64,000 nucleotides of DNA from Lactobacillus paragasseri (GTDB taxonomy: Bacteria; Bacillota; Bacilli; Lactobacillales; Lactobacillaceae), in contig NZ_AP018549.1 in the NCBI RefSeq assembly GCF_003584685.1, positions 1,674,001 to 1,738,000 of the forward strand. The letters run 5' to 3'. The notes under the pieces were generated by a model that was not told the DNA's origin, searched no databases, and worked only from the letters and a program-made list of their open reading frames with translations. Positions 29,070 to 39,632 of this stretch are shown one piece after another. Every line of letters starts with the position of its first letter. The stretch's first letter is position 1. The position numbers and the translations under genes are program-made.

Positions 29070-30257
29070 ATGGTACCACGTGATTCTTACTTAAATACTT
29101 TAGATAAACTACGTAATAAACAAATCATTAAAGTCCTAACTGGAGTACGTCGCTGCGGTAAATCTACTATTCTTCAGTTATATCAAGAGCGATTGCTCAA
29201 GTCTGGAGTAAATACTAATCAAATTCAAACGCTAAATTTTGAAGATTTAGACTTAGTATCAATTAAGACCTACCTAGACCTATATAACTACATCAATGAA
29301 CATCTCATTCCTAACAAAATGAATTACATCTTTATTGATGAAATCCAAAGCATTCCTAATTTTGAAAAAGCACTCGATAGTCTTTATATAAAAAATAATG
29401 TAGATTTATATGTCACAGGATCTAATGCCTTTATGCTTTCTGGCGAATTAGCTACTCTTCTTTCGGGACGCTACATAGAAATCCCTATCTATCCTTTTTC
29501 TTTTAAAGAATTTTTACAAACAACTGAACTTTCAAAAGAAGAAGCCTTTTCAACTTACTTAGAACGAGGTGGATTTCCATTTGCTACTGAATTAAACGAC
29601 AATAATACTTATCTTTCTTACATTCAAGGAATTATCAATACAGTATTAATAAAAGATATCCTAACGAGAGTGAATCGCGGTAATGCAACTTTACTTGAAG
29701 CAATTGCTAGTTTCTTAACTGAAGCCAACGGCAGTCTCGTTACTCCTGCTAAAATTGCCAATACTCTAACCTCTAATGGAATCAAGACTAGCAACGCCAC
29801 AGTAATTTCATACCTCGAAAAATTAGTAAATTCCTATTTATTCTACCAATGCAATCGATATGATATTGCAGGCAAAAAATATCTACAAATTAATAGCAAG
29901 TATTACCCCGTTGACCCCGCCCTCAGACGTGCTCTTTTAGGTCAGAAACGTCCAAACATGGGCAGCAGGCTTGAAAATATCGTGTTTATGGAATTAAAGA
30001 GACGCGGTTATAAAGTATATGTCGGTAGTCTTAAAAATAAAGAAATTGATTTCGTTGCAATCAAAGACGGTGTTAAGCAATATTATCAAGTTAGTCTCAC
30101 AGTCCAAGACGATAAGACTTATAACAGGGAAATTGCACCCTTTCTTGAAATTACTGATAACTATCGGAAAATTCTTCTCACTCAAGACCCCGGTAGCTAC
30201 AACGACAATGGTATTGAACAAATAAACGTTATCGACTGGCTACTAAAAGAGCAATAA
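29070..30257 (+). CDS. AAA+ ATPase with DUF4143 C-terminal domain
   Basis: A 395-residue ATPase: Walker A GVRRCGKST at residues 25-33, Walker B YIFIDEIQ near residue 90, sensor segment LYVTGSNAFML, then GRYIEIPIYPFSFKEFL, all typical of the AAA_14/DUF4143 family. The C-terminal domain (about 200-395) ends with a PD-(D/E)xK-like pattern, EIDFVAIKDG...YYQVS. The cellular role of this family is not established. The gene stands alone behind the 40-bp repeat array and is followed by a bidirectional terminator. ATG 29070 has AGAGG upstream. Confidence 0.88.
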   Translation: MVPRDSYLNTLDKLRNKQIIKVLTGVRRCGKSTILQLYQERLLKSGVNTNQIQTLNFEDLDLVSIKTYLDLYNYINEHLIPNKMNYIFIDEIQSIPNFEKALDSLYIKNNVDLYVTGSNAFMLSGELATLLSGRYIEIPIYPFSFKEFLQTTELSKEEAFSTYLERGGFPFATELNDNNTYLSYIQGIINTVLIKDILTRVNRGNATLLEAIASFLTEANGSLVTPAKIANTLTSNGIKTSNATVISYLEKLVNSYLFYQCNRYDIAGKKYLQINSKYYPVDPALRRALLGQKRPNMGSRLENIVFMELKRRGYKVYVGSLKNKEIDFVAIKDGVKQYYQVSLTVQDDKTYNREIAPFLEITDNYRKILLTQDPGSYNDNGIEQINVIDWLLKEQ

Positions 30258-30273
30258 ATTTAAATAAACCCAC

Positions 30274-30310
30274 AAAAAATGGAATGCCAAATTTGGCACT
30301 CCATTTTTTT
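30274..30310. terminator. Bidirectional terminator
   Basis: AAAAAATGGA-TGCCAA / TTGGCA-TCCATTTTTT hairpin between convergent genes. Confidence 0.9.
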
Positions 30311-32603
30311 ATTTATTCACATAAGTCTTCTCGTCTAAATCATCAAACAGTGGGCTCTTCTCGCCTGTATAAATCAAGTCAAGTTTATACATTGCACGTG
30401 AAGTAATTGTGTAAAGCAATTGCGTTTCATCAAGTTGATGATAATTATCCCTTGAAACATTCCAAGCAATTACTGCATCAAATTCAAGTCCTTTAGCTAA
30501 ATATGATGGCATAACTAAAGTTCCAGGCACTAAACGCTGGTTAGCTGACCCAATTAAAGTTGCCTTAATTTTTCTTTCTTTCAAAACCTTAGCCACTTCT
30601 TTTGCTTCAGCCAAAGTCTTAGTAATAATGGCAGTAGTTAACTTTTGCTCATCATTTTCTACTAAGATATCTTCTAAAGCATTATATTCTTTTTCAAGAC
30701 TATCACGCTTGTAAAAAGCAGGCTTAGGGCCACGTCTATCAAAGGCCTCAATCTTTTCACCTTGCCGCAGAATTTGCTTAGTAAAATTAGTTAAATCCTT
30801 AGTTGAACGATAAGACTTGGTTAATTGAACAACATCAGTCTTTTCAGGATCAAACAACTTGGAAATCTGACCTAAAAGAGTCTTACTTTCATCTTTAGTA
30901 AAAATAGCCTGGTTCAAATCTCCGAGCATCGTAAACTTAGCTCTTGGGAAGTTGTATTTAAGGTAAGCTAACTGGAATGGAGTGTAATCTTGAATTTCAT
31001 CAATAAAGGCATAACGCATTTCATAATCAGTTCTACGCCCTGTAACTAAATCGTACAAGTACAAATATGGTGAAATATCAGCCATCTTGATCTTGCCGTT
31101 TCTGAATCTTTCCTTAACATTTTCAATATGTGCTTCCCATTCTTCTTGGCTAATCTCCCACTTGCTTAAATCAATCAACTTAGGGACAGCACGCAAGAAG
31201 CGCAAGTATTGCGCACGAATATTCAAGAAACGGTTCTGGTGAATCTTACGACTAACTTGCTTTAATTGCTTAATTACAATTTTACGAGCTAAGAAATGTT
31301 CTTCTTTAGCACTTGATTCAAATTCTTGGTCTGGACGATCATATAACTTATTCAATTGCTCTTGATCTAACGATTCAATCGTCTTATCAACCCAAGCCTT
31401 CTTAGTTTCTGGCTCAATTCTTCTATTTAAGCTATTAATTAAAGCTTCTTTGGTAGCTTCAATTCTGTTTCTTAAATGGTAATTTTCATTAAAACCATAG
31501 TAAATTTCCTTGATCTTTTCTTTATCAAAAAATGGTTTCTTCTTATTCTTAAAATAAATATTTTTAAAAATTAAACCATTCTTTTCAAGGTGCTTAGCAT
31601 AGCGAGTTACCGCATTAAAGAATTGTAAGGAATCTTTTAAGTTAACGATCTTGTCATTTTGCTCATTATCTTCGAATTGTTCAAATAAGTTTTCAACATT
31701 CATCCCTGGAACACGACGAGAAACAAATTGCCAGTAAGTCATCTGCACCATATTTTGTTCACCCATTTCAGGTAGAACATTTTTAACATAATCGTTAAAC
31801 AATTGATTAGGGCTAAACATAATAACATCGCTAGAAGTTAAATTCCCGCGATAACGGTAAAGTAGGTACGCCACACGTTGCATAATAGCTGAAGTCTTAC
31901 CTGATCCTGCTGCCCCTTGAACAAATAAAAGATCTGCACTAGTATTTCTAATAATCTTATTTTGTTCACGCTGAATCGTTGTTACGATCGACTTCATCTG
32001 TGTAGAAGATTTTTCGTTTAAGACATTTAAGAGCATTTGATCCCCAATTGATTCATTGGTATCAAACATATTGGTAATCTTACCATCTTCAATTAAGAAT
32101 TGCCGTTTCTTAGTCATATCAACGGTTTGCACACCATCTGGCGCATTATAAGAAACTTTACCTAACTTACCATCATAATAAATAGAAGATATCGGTGCAC
32201 GCCAATCATAGATTAAAAAGTGATCTTCTTTATCTGCAAAAGACCCTAAGCCAATATAAATCGTTTCAGGATCTTCATTAGGTTCCTGGAAATCAACTCT
32301 GGCAAAATACGGTCTCTTTTCTAAACGCTGCAAAGTTGATAATTGCTTAGCAGAATGTTGCCAGGCATTTTGACGTTCTGCTAACATTTGTTGCTGCTGA
32401 TGAATTGACAAGGCAGTATCCATTGAAGTTGAATAGCCATCATAATCTAATTTCACATCATCAAAAAAGTGCGAATTAATATTTTGCGCTTCATTTTGCG
32501 CATGTTCAATTGAATGATCTAATTCGCTTTCTTTCTTTTTAATTAAGCCTAGAACTTTATCTAAATGTTTTTGTTCTTTTTGTTGTTCAGTTTCTTTTAC
32601 CAA
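30309..32603 (-). CDS. helD: HelD-type RNA polymerase recycling ATPase (UvrD/Rep-like)
   Basis: A 764-residue superfamily-1 helicase-like ATPase. The N-terminal ~90 residues form a charged coiled coil, as in HelD proteins that insert into stalled RNA polymerase to release it. Walker A GAAGSGKTSAI lies near residue 230 and motif II YAFIDEIQDYTP near 535, followed by LTKSYRST and further UvrD-like motifs. Start is TTG 32603, supported by AGGTGA seven bases upstream. Monocistronic, divergent from the matrixin-like gene. DNA helicase IV is the alternative name in databases. Confidence 0.88.
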   Translation of the reverse strand: MVKETEQQKEQKHLDKVLGLIKKKESELDHSIEHAQNEAQNINSHFFDDVKLDYDGYSTSMDTALSIHQQQQMLAERQNAWQHSAKQLSTLQRLEKRPYFARVDFQEPNEDPETIYIGLGSFADKEDHFLIYDWRAPISSIYYDGKLGKVSYNAPDGVQTVDMTKKRQFLIEDGKITNMFDTNESIGDQMLLNVLNEKSSTQMKSIVTTIQREQNKIIRNTSADLLFVQGAAGSGKTSAIMQRVAYLLYRYRGNLTSSDVIMFSPNQLFNDYVKNVLPEMGEQNMVQMTYWQFVSRRVPGMNVENLFEQFEDNEQNDKIVNLKDSLQFFNAVTRYAKHLEKNGLIFKNIYFKNKKKPFFDKEKIKEIYYGFNENYHLRNRIEATKEALINSLNRRIEPETKKAWVDKTIESLDQEQLNKLYDRPDQEFESSAKEEHFLARKIVIKQLKQVSRKIHQNRFLNIRAQYLRFLRAVPKLIDLSKWEISQEEWEAHIENVKERFRNGKIKMADISPYLYLYDLVTGRRTDYEMRYAFIDEIQDYTPFQLAYLKYNFPRAKFTMLGDLNQAIFTKDESKTLLGQISKLFDPEKTDVVQLTKSYRSTKDLTNFTKQILRQGEKIEAFDRRGPKPAFYKRDSLEKEYNALEDILVENDEQKLTTAIITKTLAEAKEVAKVLKERKIKATLIGSANQRLVPGTLVMPSYLAKGLEFDAVIAWNVSRDNYHQLDETQLLYTITSRAMYKLDLIYTGEKSPLFDDLDEKTYVNK

Positions 32604-32771
32604 AATTAAGTCACCTATTTCTAGTATTAGTAAAAACTTTGCATACTATTTTATCATATGTATACGCTTTCTAAAAGAATTTACAACTTTGAGAAAGTCT
32701 CAATTATTATTTAGTCTTTTCTTAACTAATTAGTTTTATAATTAAATAAAATTACCTAGCGAGATGAAAAA

Positions 32772-33416
32772 GTGAAACGATTCTTTAAAAGTATTCTAGT
32801 TCTAGCTCTTTTATTTATTGGACTTAACTTTGCTTATCAAAAGACTGCGCCAGAAATTGAAAAAACTTTTGGAACTAGAAACCCACTCCCATATTTAACA
32901 GCCAAAGTACAACAATTTATTTCACCTGAGAAAATTCAAAATGATGATACAAATGCCGACAGTTCCAAAGGACATACTTTTGAAACTAACTCTGCATCTG
33001 TTTATCTTGACCTCTCTGATCCCACCCTCAGGCAAGCCGCAATTGATGGAATCAATATTTGGAACAATACAGGGGCCTTTAATTTCAAAATTACGAATGA
33101 CAAAAGTAATGCCAAAATCATCATTAAAGCAATGAATGATGGTCAAACTAACGCGGCTGGTTTAACTGATACGCAATATAATTCCCTAACAGGGCACTTA
33201 ATTAAAGCAACTGTCCGTTTAAATTCATATTACCTTTTAAATCCAAGTTATGGCTACAACCACGGTCGAATCGTCAACACAGTTGAACACGAATTAGGCC
33301 ATGCAATCGGGTTAGGCCATAAGAACGGCATTTCCGTCATGTATCCACAAGGATCTTTTTATACAATTCAACCCAGCGATGTTGAAGCTGTTAAAAAATT
33401 ATATCAAGAACAATAA
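32772..33416 (+). CDS. Secreted matrixin-like zinc metalloprotease
   Basis: A 214-residue protein with an N-terminal signal or anchor helix (residues ~5-24). The catalytic zinc motif HELGHAIGLGH is at 173-183, followed after a few residues by the SVMYP Met-turn, which defines an M10-like metzincin. The middle region (NIWNNTGAFNFKIT) is typical of small bacterial matrixins. It should act outside the cell, possibly on surface proteins; the substrate is unknown. Start GTG 32772 has a weak ribosome-binding site. It ends at a bidirectional terminator. Confidence 0.85.
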   Translation: MKRFFKSILVLALLFIGLNFAYQKTAPEIEKTFGTRNPLPYLTAKVQQFISPEKIQNDDTNADSSKGHTFETNSASVYLDLSDPTLRQAAIDGINIWNNTGAFNFKITNDKSNAKIIIKAMNDGQTNAAGLTDTQYNSLTGHLIKATVRLNSYYLLNPSYGYNHGRIVNTVEHELGHAIGLGHKNGISVMYPQGSFYTIQPSDVEAVKKLYQEQ

Positions 33417-33450
33417 GAGCGATTCTATTTTTAAGAACCGCTCTTATTTT
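33415..33450. terminator. Bidirectional terminator
   Basis: AAGAGCG-TTCT / AGAA-CGCTCTT stem followed by T-rich tails on both strands. Confidence 0.8.
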
Positions 33451-33626
33451 GTATTTTTCTTTTTTAATTGGTGTTGCTTTTTAAAATAAGGAATCCAGAA
33501 AGTTATGACATAACCTACTGCAATACCTACAAAAGTCCATACCATAATATTTTTAACAAATAAACCGATAAACAAACCAATTAAGCCAAAAATCCCAATA
33601 ATAAATGATTGATCTAGTTGCTTCAT
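33444..33626 (-). CDS. Small two-helix membrane protein, unknown function
   Basis: Sixty residues with two membrane helices (about 7-24 and 28-48) joined by a short loop, and a Lys/Gln-rich cytosolic tail. Not recognised. GGAGAAAT precedes the ATG. Small but plausible as a gene because of its clean ribosome-binding site and terminator. Confidence 0.6.
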   Translation of the reverse strand: MKQLDQSFIIGIFGLIGLFIGLFVKNIMVWTFVGIAVGYVITFWIPYFKKQHQLKKKNTK

Positions 33627-33821
33627 ACTTATTTCTCCATTTCTATCTTAACTATAACAAAATTATCTTATTATAAGCATATTTTTAGACTTATTTTGCC
33701 TTGCATTTTATACTATATATCATAAATGCTTTTAGATATGTTTGCTTATATGCAAAGAAATATCAACACTATACAAATAAAGAAATGTATTTTAATAAAA
33801 GAAAGGAATGGTATATCCTTT

Positions 33822-36506
33822 ATGGATAATCAGAAACAACCTCCCTCGTATTCTCAAACAACAAACGAGTTATTTTCAGATTTAGAAACAAGTTCTACTG
33901 GCTTAAGTGAGCCAGAAGCTCAGCGGCGGTTAAAGAAATATGGACCTAACGCTCTAGCTGAAAAGCCACCAAAATCAACCTTAATGATGCTCAAAGAGCA
34001 AATCATTGATCCGATGATTTTGATCTTATTAGGAGCAGCTGCTTTTTCTGCAATTTTAAATGAATGGGTAGAAGCCAGCGTAATTTTCTTTATTGTTGTC
34101 GTTAACTCAATCATTGGAATTATTCAGGAGAAAAAAGCTCAGTCTTCTCTAGCGGCTCTCAAAACGATGAGCGCGCCAACTGCTACAGTTATGCGTGGCG
34201 GTATTGAAAAGATCATCCCTGCTAGCGAATTAGTTATCGGGGATTTAGTTATTCTAGCTAGCGGCGACATGGTTCCAGCTGATTTGCGTTTAATTCAATC
34301 TGCTAACTTAAAAATTGCAGAAGCCTCTTTAACCGGTGAATCAATTGCTAGTGAAAAGAATGCGAAAGCTGTTCTTTCAGTAGATTGTCCTCTAGGCGAC
34401 AGAAAGAATATGGCTTATACTTCTTCAATCGTTACTTACGGACGAGGAAGTGGGATTGTAACTAAAACTGGAATGGACACCGAAATTGGCCAAATAGCCG
34501 GTATGCTTGAAAATGATGATGCTAGTGATACTCCATTAAAGCGAAAACTTAATACAGTAGGTAAAGTCCTAACAATCATTGGCTTAATTATCTGCGTTTT
34601 AATCTTTGCAATTGGTGCCTTTTACGGCCGCCCACTTTTACCACAATTTTTAGTAGCAATTTCTTTAGCAATTTCAATTATTCCAGAAGGTCTACCAGCA
34701 ACTGCAACCATTATTATGGCGCTAGGCGTGCAGCGGATGGCTAAGCAACACGCTCTAATTAAAAAACTACCCGCTGTTGAAACTCTAGGCAATGCGACGG
34801 TTATTTGTTCTGATAAGACAGGAACATTAACGTTAAATAAAATGACTGTAACTCATTTAGCTAATGGTGATGATTTCCTTAATAAAAAAGTTCTAAGTGT
34901 AGAAAAAGCAAGTAAGGATTCTAATTCATATAAGCAATTAATCTATGCATCTAGTCTTTGTAACGATGCTAGTTTTAATTTAGAAAATCCTAAAGAAGTA
35001 ATTGGAGACCCGACTGAAGGTGCACTTCTTCCTCTAGCACAAGATTTAGGTTACTCGGCTCTTAACTTAAGAAAAGAGTATCCAAGACTTAGCGAATATC
35101 CTTTCGATTCAATTAGAAAGAGAATGACTACGGTTCATGAAATAAACAATGAATACGTCGCTTACACTAAAGGTGCGCTCGATGAGTTACTGCCACTTTG
35201 TGACTACATCCACACAAATAATGGTACACGTAAGTTAACTAAGGCTGATAAAGATAATATTCTTACCTTATCGCACAAGATGTCTGATCAAGCATTAAGA
35301 GTCTTAGGCTTTGCCAGCAAAAATATGCTAAACCTGCCTCAAGAAGGTGAAAATATTGAACAGCATTTAGTTTTCTTAGGTGCAGTCGGTATGATTGATC
35401 CTGCCAGAGATGAGGTTAAGGCATCAATTAAGATGGCTCGCGAAGCTGGAATTAAGACCATTATGATCACGGGTGACCACAAAAATACAGCAGTCGCTAT
35501 TGCTAAAAATTTAGGTATTTATACTAATGGAAACACTGTTATTTCAGGTACTGAATTAAACGAAATGACAGATAATGAACTAGATCAAGCAGTTAAATCC
35601 GCCACTGTTTTTGCCCGCGTTTCGCCTAATGATAAATTAAGAATCATTCAAAGCCTAAAACGAAATAATGAAGTAGTAGCCATGACAGGAGATGGGGTCA
35701 ATGATTCACCCGCCCTAAAGGCTGCTGATATCGGTGTTGCTATGGGTATTGGTGGTACTGATGTTGCTAAAGATGTTTCAGATATGATTTTACTCAATGA
35801 TAGCTTTACAACAATTACGGCAGCAATCAGAGAAGGTCGAAAAGTATATCGCAATATTCAGAAAGTAATTCAATTTTTACTAGTTGGTAATATTGCCGAA
35901 ATTACTACTTTATTTGTAGCTACAATCTTCAACTGGGATGCACCGCTACTTGCTGTGCATATTCTCTGGGTTAACTTAGCTACAGCTAGTTTGCCTGCTT
36001 TAGCTTTAGGAGTAGACCCAGCAAGTAAAAATATCATGAAACATAAGCCAGTAAAGACTGGAACTTTGTTTGAAAAAGACCTTGTTTGGCGTGTTATCAG
36101 TCAAGGAATTTTCGTCGCCTTAATGACCTTAATAGCTTACTGGATTGGAGAGTCGTTTGATAATCCAATTGCTGGTCAAACAATGGCATTTTGCGTTTTA
36201 GCCTTATCCCAAATGCTTCGCGCATTTAACCAACATTCTAATACTGATCCAATCTGGGTTAGAGGCAATAAAATAAATGTTTGGTTGATTATCTCCTTTA
36301 TTGTTTCAGCGGTCCTAATGGGAATCATTCTTTTCACTCCTAACTTACAAACTCTCTTCCATTTGACTAGTCTTACTTCAAGACAATGGTTAGTAGTAAT
36401 TATTCTTTCTCTCTTCTCTATCCTGCAAGTTGAGATAAGCAAGTGGATTAAGAAGCTAATTAAAGCTAGACAAAAAGAAAACAAGCTGCAAACAACCAGT
36501 GACTAA
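33822..36506 (+). CDS. P-type cation ATPase, Ca2+ (P2A/PacL) type
   Basis: About 894 residues with the full P-type core: cation N-domain, TGES in [16 protein letters not shown] in [12 protein letters not shown], the phosphorylated Asp in [23 protein letters not shown] in the nucleotide domain, TGDHKNTA and [12 protein letters not shown], and a six-helix C-terminal membrane domain. It should export Ca2+ or a similar divalent cation using ATP. ATG 33822 fits where family members begin ([13 protein letters not shown] helix); an upstream start at 33726 would add 32 unrelated residues. The ribosome-binding site (GAAAGGAA) is somewhat far. Ion specificity is inferred. Confidence 0.92.
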   Translation: MDNQKQPPSYSQTTNELFSDLETSSTGLSEPEAQRRLKKYGPNALAEKPPKSTLMMLKEQIIDPMILILLGAAAFSAILNEWVEASVIFFIVVVNSIIGIIQEKKAQSSLAALKTMSAPTATVMRGGIEKIIPASELVIGDLVILASGDMVPADLRLIQSANLKIAEASLTGESIASEKNAKAVLSVDCPLGDRKNMAYTSSIVTYGRGSGIVTKTGMDTEIGQIAGMLENDDASDTPLKRKLNTVGKVLTIIGLIICVLIFAIGAFYGRPLLPQFLVAISLAISIIPEGLPATATIIMALGVQRMAKQHALIKKLPAVETLGNATVICSDKTGTLTLNKMTVTHLANGDDFLNKKVLSVEKASKDSNSYKQLIYASSLCNDASFNLENPKEVIGDPTEGALLPLAQDLGYSALNLRKEYPRLSEYPFDSIRKRMTTVHEINNEYVAYTKGALDELLPLCDYIHTNNGTRKLTKADKDNILTLSHKMSDQALRVLGFASKNMLNLPQEGENIEQHLVFLGAVGMIDPARDEVKASIKMAREAGIKTIMITGDHKNTAVAIAKNLGIYTNGNTVISGTELNEMTDNELDQAVKSATVFARVSPNDKLRIIQSLKRNNEVVAMTGDGVNDSPALKAADIGVAMGIGGTDVAKDVSDMILLNDSFTTITAAIREGRKVYRNIQKVIQFLLVGNIAEITTLFVATIFNWDAPLLAVHILWVNLATASLPALALGVDPASKNIMKHKPVKTGTLFEKDLVWRVISQGIFVALMTLIAYWIGESFDNPIAGQTMAFCVLALSQMLRAFNQHSNTDPIWVRGNKINVWLIISFIVSAVLMGIILFTPNLQTLFHLTSLTSRQWLVVIILSLFSILQVEISKWIKKLIKARQKENKLQTTSD

Positions 36507-36606
36507 CATAATATAATAATTTAATTATTTAATTATTATGAGCATATTTTTCGACTTATGATGATTTAATTTATATAATATAAGTATAAATTTAACACTT
36601 ACAACT

Positions 36607-36634
36607 GGCATAAAGACTTAAGCAACCTTTATGC
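36607..36634 (+). terminator. Possible terminator after the P-type ATPase
   Basis: GGCATAAAG / CTTTATGCC inverted repeat followed by a short T-rich stretch; weaker than the hairpin at 36678. Confidence 0.4.
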
Positions 36635-36677
36635 CTTCCACTTTTTGGTAATCAAAATAATCGGTATCGTAGATACC

Positions 36678-36721
36678 AAAACAGCCAAATTACTTAATCA
36701 AAGTAGTTTGGCTGTTTTTTT
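36678..36721. terminator. Bidirectional terminator
   Basis: AAAACAGCCAAA / TTTGGCTGTTTT stem with T7 on the plus strand, between convergent genes. Confidence 0.85.
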
Positions 36722-38553
36722 AGAGATTTTTGATGACAACTTTAGTGCCAGCAGGAACAGTTGCGGCAAGCCATTTTGAATCGGGAATGCTTAAGCGAAT
36801 GCATCCGTGAGAACCTGGACTCTTACCAAGTTTTTTAGCTTCTTCTTTATTGATAGAACCATCTGACTTAGTTGGAACCGAGTGAAATAGATATACTCCA
36901 TGATCCTTCCAGCTAACATAATATTTAGCTCCCTCATTTAATTTATGATTATAAAAAGCAGCTCCACGCTCATGCTGGATATGATATGTTCCTGTTGGCG
37001 TATCAGACTTATTTTTATGATATACTCCTCCAGTTGAAAGCATAGTATAAATCGGCTTCTTGCCACTCATAATATAAGTCCGATTTCCTTTAAGAGAAAC
37101 TCTAATCCAAAGGTCTTTAACTTTTGTCAAATCGGGTTGCTCTTTATTTTCACTCTTTTTATTCCAGGTACCAGCTTTTACCAAGTCTTTAGGATCTTGA
37201 TAAGGTCGAAATTTTTTTACTTTTTGAGCTGTAGTTACACTCGAATTTGCCTTTTCATGTGAATTTTGTTGCTGGTTAAAAAGTCTATTCCATATTCTTA
37301 CCAAAAAATTAGCTTGTTTAACATCCTGGTGAACTGTCGCTTTAATCGCAACATCTTTATTACTATTAAGTACTGGTGTATTAATTAAATAAAATCTTCC
37401 AACTGTTTTACCGCTAATTTGAGGCGCATGAATTGTATTTTTTGAAAATTTAACTTTTAAATTAGATAATTGTTGCTTTTTAGGAAGCCAAACCACAGCG
37501 GATTCTTTTACATAAACTGGAGCAGATTTTTCTTTACCATCAACAACTTTAACTTTTCTTACTGAAGCAAAGCTATATCCTTGTTTAATCTTCTTACTAC
37601 TATAATTGTCAAAAATATATTTTAATAATTTCTTAGTTTGGATAAATCTTGATGGATCATCTCCACTAGCATGCTGCGCTCCCATTACTACAGTAACTAA
37701 ACGTCTACCATTCTTTTTCATCGTAGACGCAAAACAAGCTCCAGCCGCATCAGTAGTTCCTGTTTTTAATCCATCTACTGGATAATTAGGATCATATTGA
37801 GATAATCATTTTAACATCCAGTTCCAATTTTGCATTGGCGTAATAGTTTTACCGTCAACAAAAGAGCTTTTTGCAACTTTTGTCGTATTTAATACTTGAG
37901 GATATTTTTTCAATAAATGAGAAATTATAATTGCCATATCAGATGCTGACAAAGTATTTTCTGCATCTTTAGACTTATTCTTAAACCTTTCTTCTCCTAG
38001 AGTGTAATTAGGCAATCCATTGGCTGTAAGGAGCTGCGTTGCCCCCCCCAATATTCCACGAAACTAGCTGCTTCCGCATCTTTTTAACAAAAGCTTGCTG
38101 CGATCCGCTAATTGCTTGTCCTAAAAGCATAGCCGGGCCATTCGCAGATTGAATTAAAGTAGCTTCATATAATTGCTTAATTGTATAACCAAGATTTAAC
38201 TTTAATGGAACACCAGAATATTCTGGATTATTACTGATTTTTACAATTTGCTTTGTTGGTTTTACTTTTTGATTCCACGATAACTTTTTATTATGAATTG
38301 CATCTAATGTTAAATAAATGGTAATTAACTTTGACATTGACGCAACTGGTAATTTTTTATCTGCATTCTTTGCATATAAAACTTGCCCACTCTTTAAATC
38401 AATTGCAATTGCAGACTTTGCTTGTAATTCTACTTGCTCTTGATTGTAATTATTAATACTACTTGCTTTAACGGTTATTGGTTTAATCAAAAAAATCAAA
38501 ATACATACCAATAATGATATGATTGAAACCAATTTCACTTTATTTTTTCTCAT
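36720..38553 (-). pseudogene. D-Ala-D-Ala carboxypeptidase fused to L,D-transpeptidase, broken
   Basis: The start ATG 38553 (GGGAGAG upstream) opens a secreted penicillin-binding-protein-5-like domain: signal helix, SMSK (SxxK), SAN (SxN) and KTG in VDGLKTGTTDAAG. The C-terminal part is a YkuD L,D-transpeptidase domain with catalytic SHGCIRLS. Two lesions separate the parts. A G8 run on the minus strand (38042-38049) shifts the frame; seven G would restore ...WNIGGATQLLTANGLPN. A TGA at 37806-37808 stops the restored frame, which is otherwise open to 36720. A pairing of both peptidoglycan activities in one polypeptide is unusual. The gene is probably inactive here, unless the reads are wrong; the isolated YkuD part (37721-36720) lacks an export signal. 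Confidence 0.85.
38042..38049 (-). other. G8 homopolymer at the frameshift
   Basis: Eight consecutive C on the plus strand (G on coding strand), striking in this AT-rich DNA, exactly at the frame break of the D,D-carboxypeptidase gene. Confidence 0.8.
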
Positions 38554-38601
38554 TCTTTTCTCTCCCTGTATTAAATAAAATTTTAGCAAAAAACTAGGCA
38601 C

Positions 38602-38607
38602 ATTATA
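38602..38607 (-). promoter_or_regulatory. -10 element before the carboxypeptidase gene
   Basis: TATAAT on the minus strand in the context GGTATAATGTG, about 50 bp before the start; the -35 is not clear. Confidence 0.45.
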
Positions 38608-38634
38608 CCATCTTTTTTAATTTATTAAGGAGTC

Positions 38635-38672
38635 AAAAAACGTCAAGTACATTGTATATACTTGACGTTTTC
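38635..38672. terminator. Terminator after the RpiR gene
   Basis: AAAACGTCAAGTA / TACTTGACGTTTT hairpin with T run on the minus strand. Confidence 0.85.
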
Positions 38673-38682
38673 CTATATTTAT

Positions 38683-39501
38683 TTAAATAGATTTCTTTAT
38701 AACTGCTGCAAGAGCTCGTTCTTTAATTTTATCTACATCAACTTTATTACGCTTTTCATATTCTCTAGCTAAAACGTCGCACAAATATAATTGTGAGACT
38801 TGCCCTGCTACACTACCAATACTCATAAACTCACTAACTGACGTTTGTAAACTCACATCCCCTAATTGAGCAATTGGAGAAGTAAGATCATTGGTAATTG
38901 CCAGGATTTTTGCTCCATAGTCTTTAGCAACATTTAATGAATCATACGTATCCTTAGTATGACCTGAAAGAGATAAGCCAACTACTACATCGTCTTTATT
39001 CAGCAAGGTTGCAACTTGGACTTGAATATGAGGATCCGACTCTGCATTAGCAATTAGTCCAATTCTTAGCCATGTTCTCTCATAGTCTCTAGCAGACTCA
39101 CCGGAATGTCCTACTCCAAAAATATGAATTCGCTGAGCTTTAGCTAATAAACTAACTGCTTTTTTTAGAGTAGGTGGATTAATTAATTCTTCTGTTTTTT
39201 CTATTGAAGAAATTAAAACTTTACTACTTCGCTGGGAACTTGTCTGAGCTCCATCATGGTTCTTAGCTGTAGTCATCATTGAATCTTGCGCTAAAGCAAT
39301 TTTTAAATCCGAAAAACCTGAATAGCCTAGTTTTTTACATAATCTAACTATCGTAGCATCTCCCGTATTGGTCGCCTTTCCCAGTGACTTAATAGTGTCA
39401 TAAATTACACGCTCAGTATGAGCAGCAATATAGTTAGCTAATTTATTTTCTGACTTCGTTAATTTATCTTTATTTTGATTGTAAAGCTGAATAAATTCCA
39501 T
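38683..39501 (-). CDS. MurR/RpiR-family regulator, probable amino-sugar control
   Basis: A 272-residue RpiR regulator: N-terminal HTH (about residues 1-77, with TNTGDATIVRLCKKLGYSGFSDLK) and a C-terminal SIS domain (about 125-260, with IHIFGVGHSGESARDYERTWLRIG and VVGLSLSGHTKDT). It is divergent from nanE and a PTS permease gene, which suggests control of amino-sugar uptake, with ManNAc-6-P or GlcNAc-6-P as a plausible ligand. The gene has its own terminator. Confidence 0.9.
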   Translation of the reverse strand: MEFIQLYNQNKDKLTKSENKLANYIAAHTERVIYDTIKSLGKATNTGDATIVRLCKKLGYSGFSDLKIALAQDSMMTTAKNHDGAQTSSQRSSKVLISSIEKTEELINPPTLKKAVSLLAKAQRIHIFGVGHSGESARDYERTWLRIGLIANAESDPHIQVQVATLLNKDDVVVGLSLSGHTKDTYDSLNVAKDYGAKILAITNDLTSPIAQLGDVSLQTSVSEFMSIGSVAGQVSQLYLCDVLAREYEKRNKVDVDKIKERALAAVIKKSI

Positions 39502-39542
39502 TTTCTCACGTCCTCGTCCTAATAACTATATCATGTTTTTAC

Positions 39543-39581
39543 TAGAAAACGCTTGCATAATATTTAAATTCATTATATTAT
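39543..39581 (+). promoter_or_regulatory. nanE-PTS promoter with overlapping cre
   Basis: -35 TTGCAT (39553-39558), 17-bp spacer, -10 TATTAT (39576-39581). TAGAAAACGCTTGCA (39543-39557) is a cre-like site over the -35, suggesting CcpA repression. Confidence 0.7.
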
Positions 39582-39632
39582 CTTCTTGGGAGGAAAACTC
39601 CAGAATTAAATTAATTTGGAGTATATTTGCAA

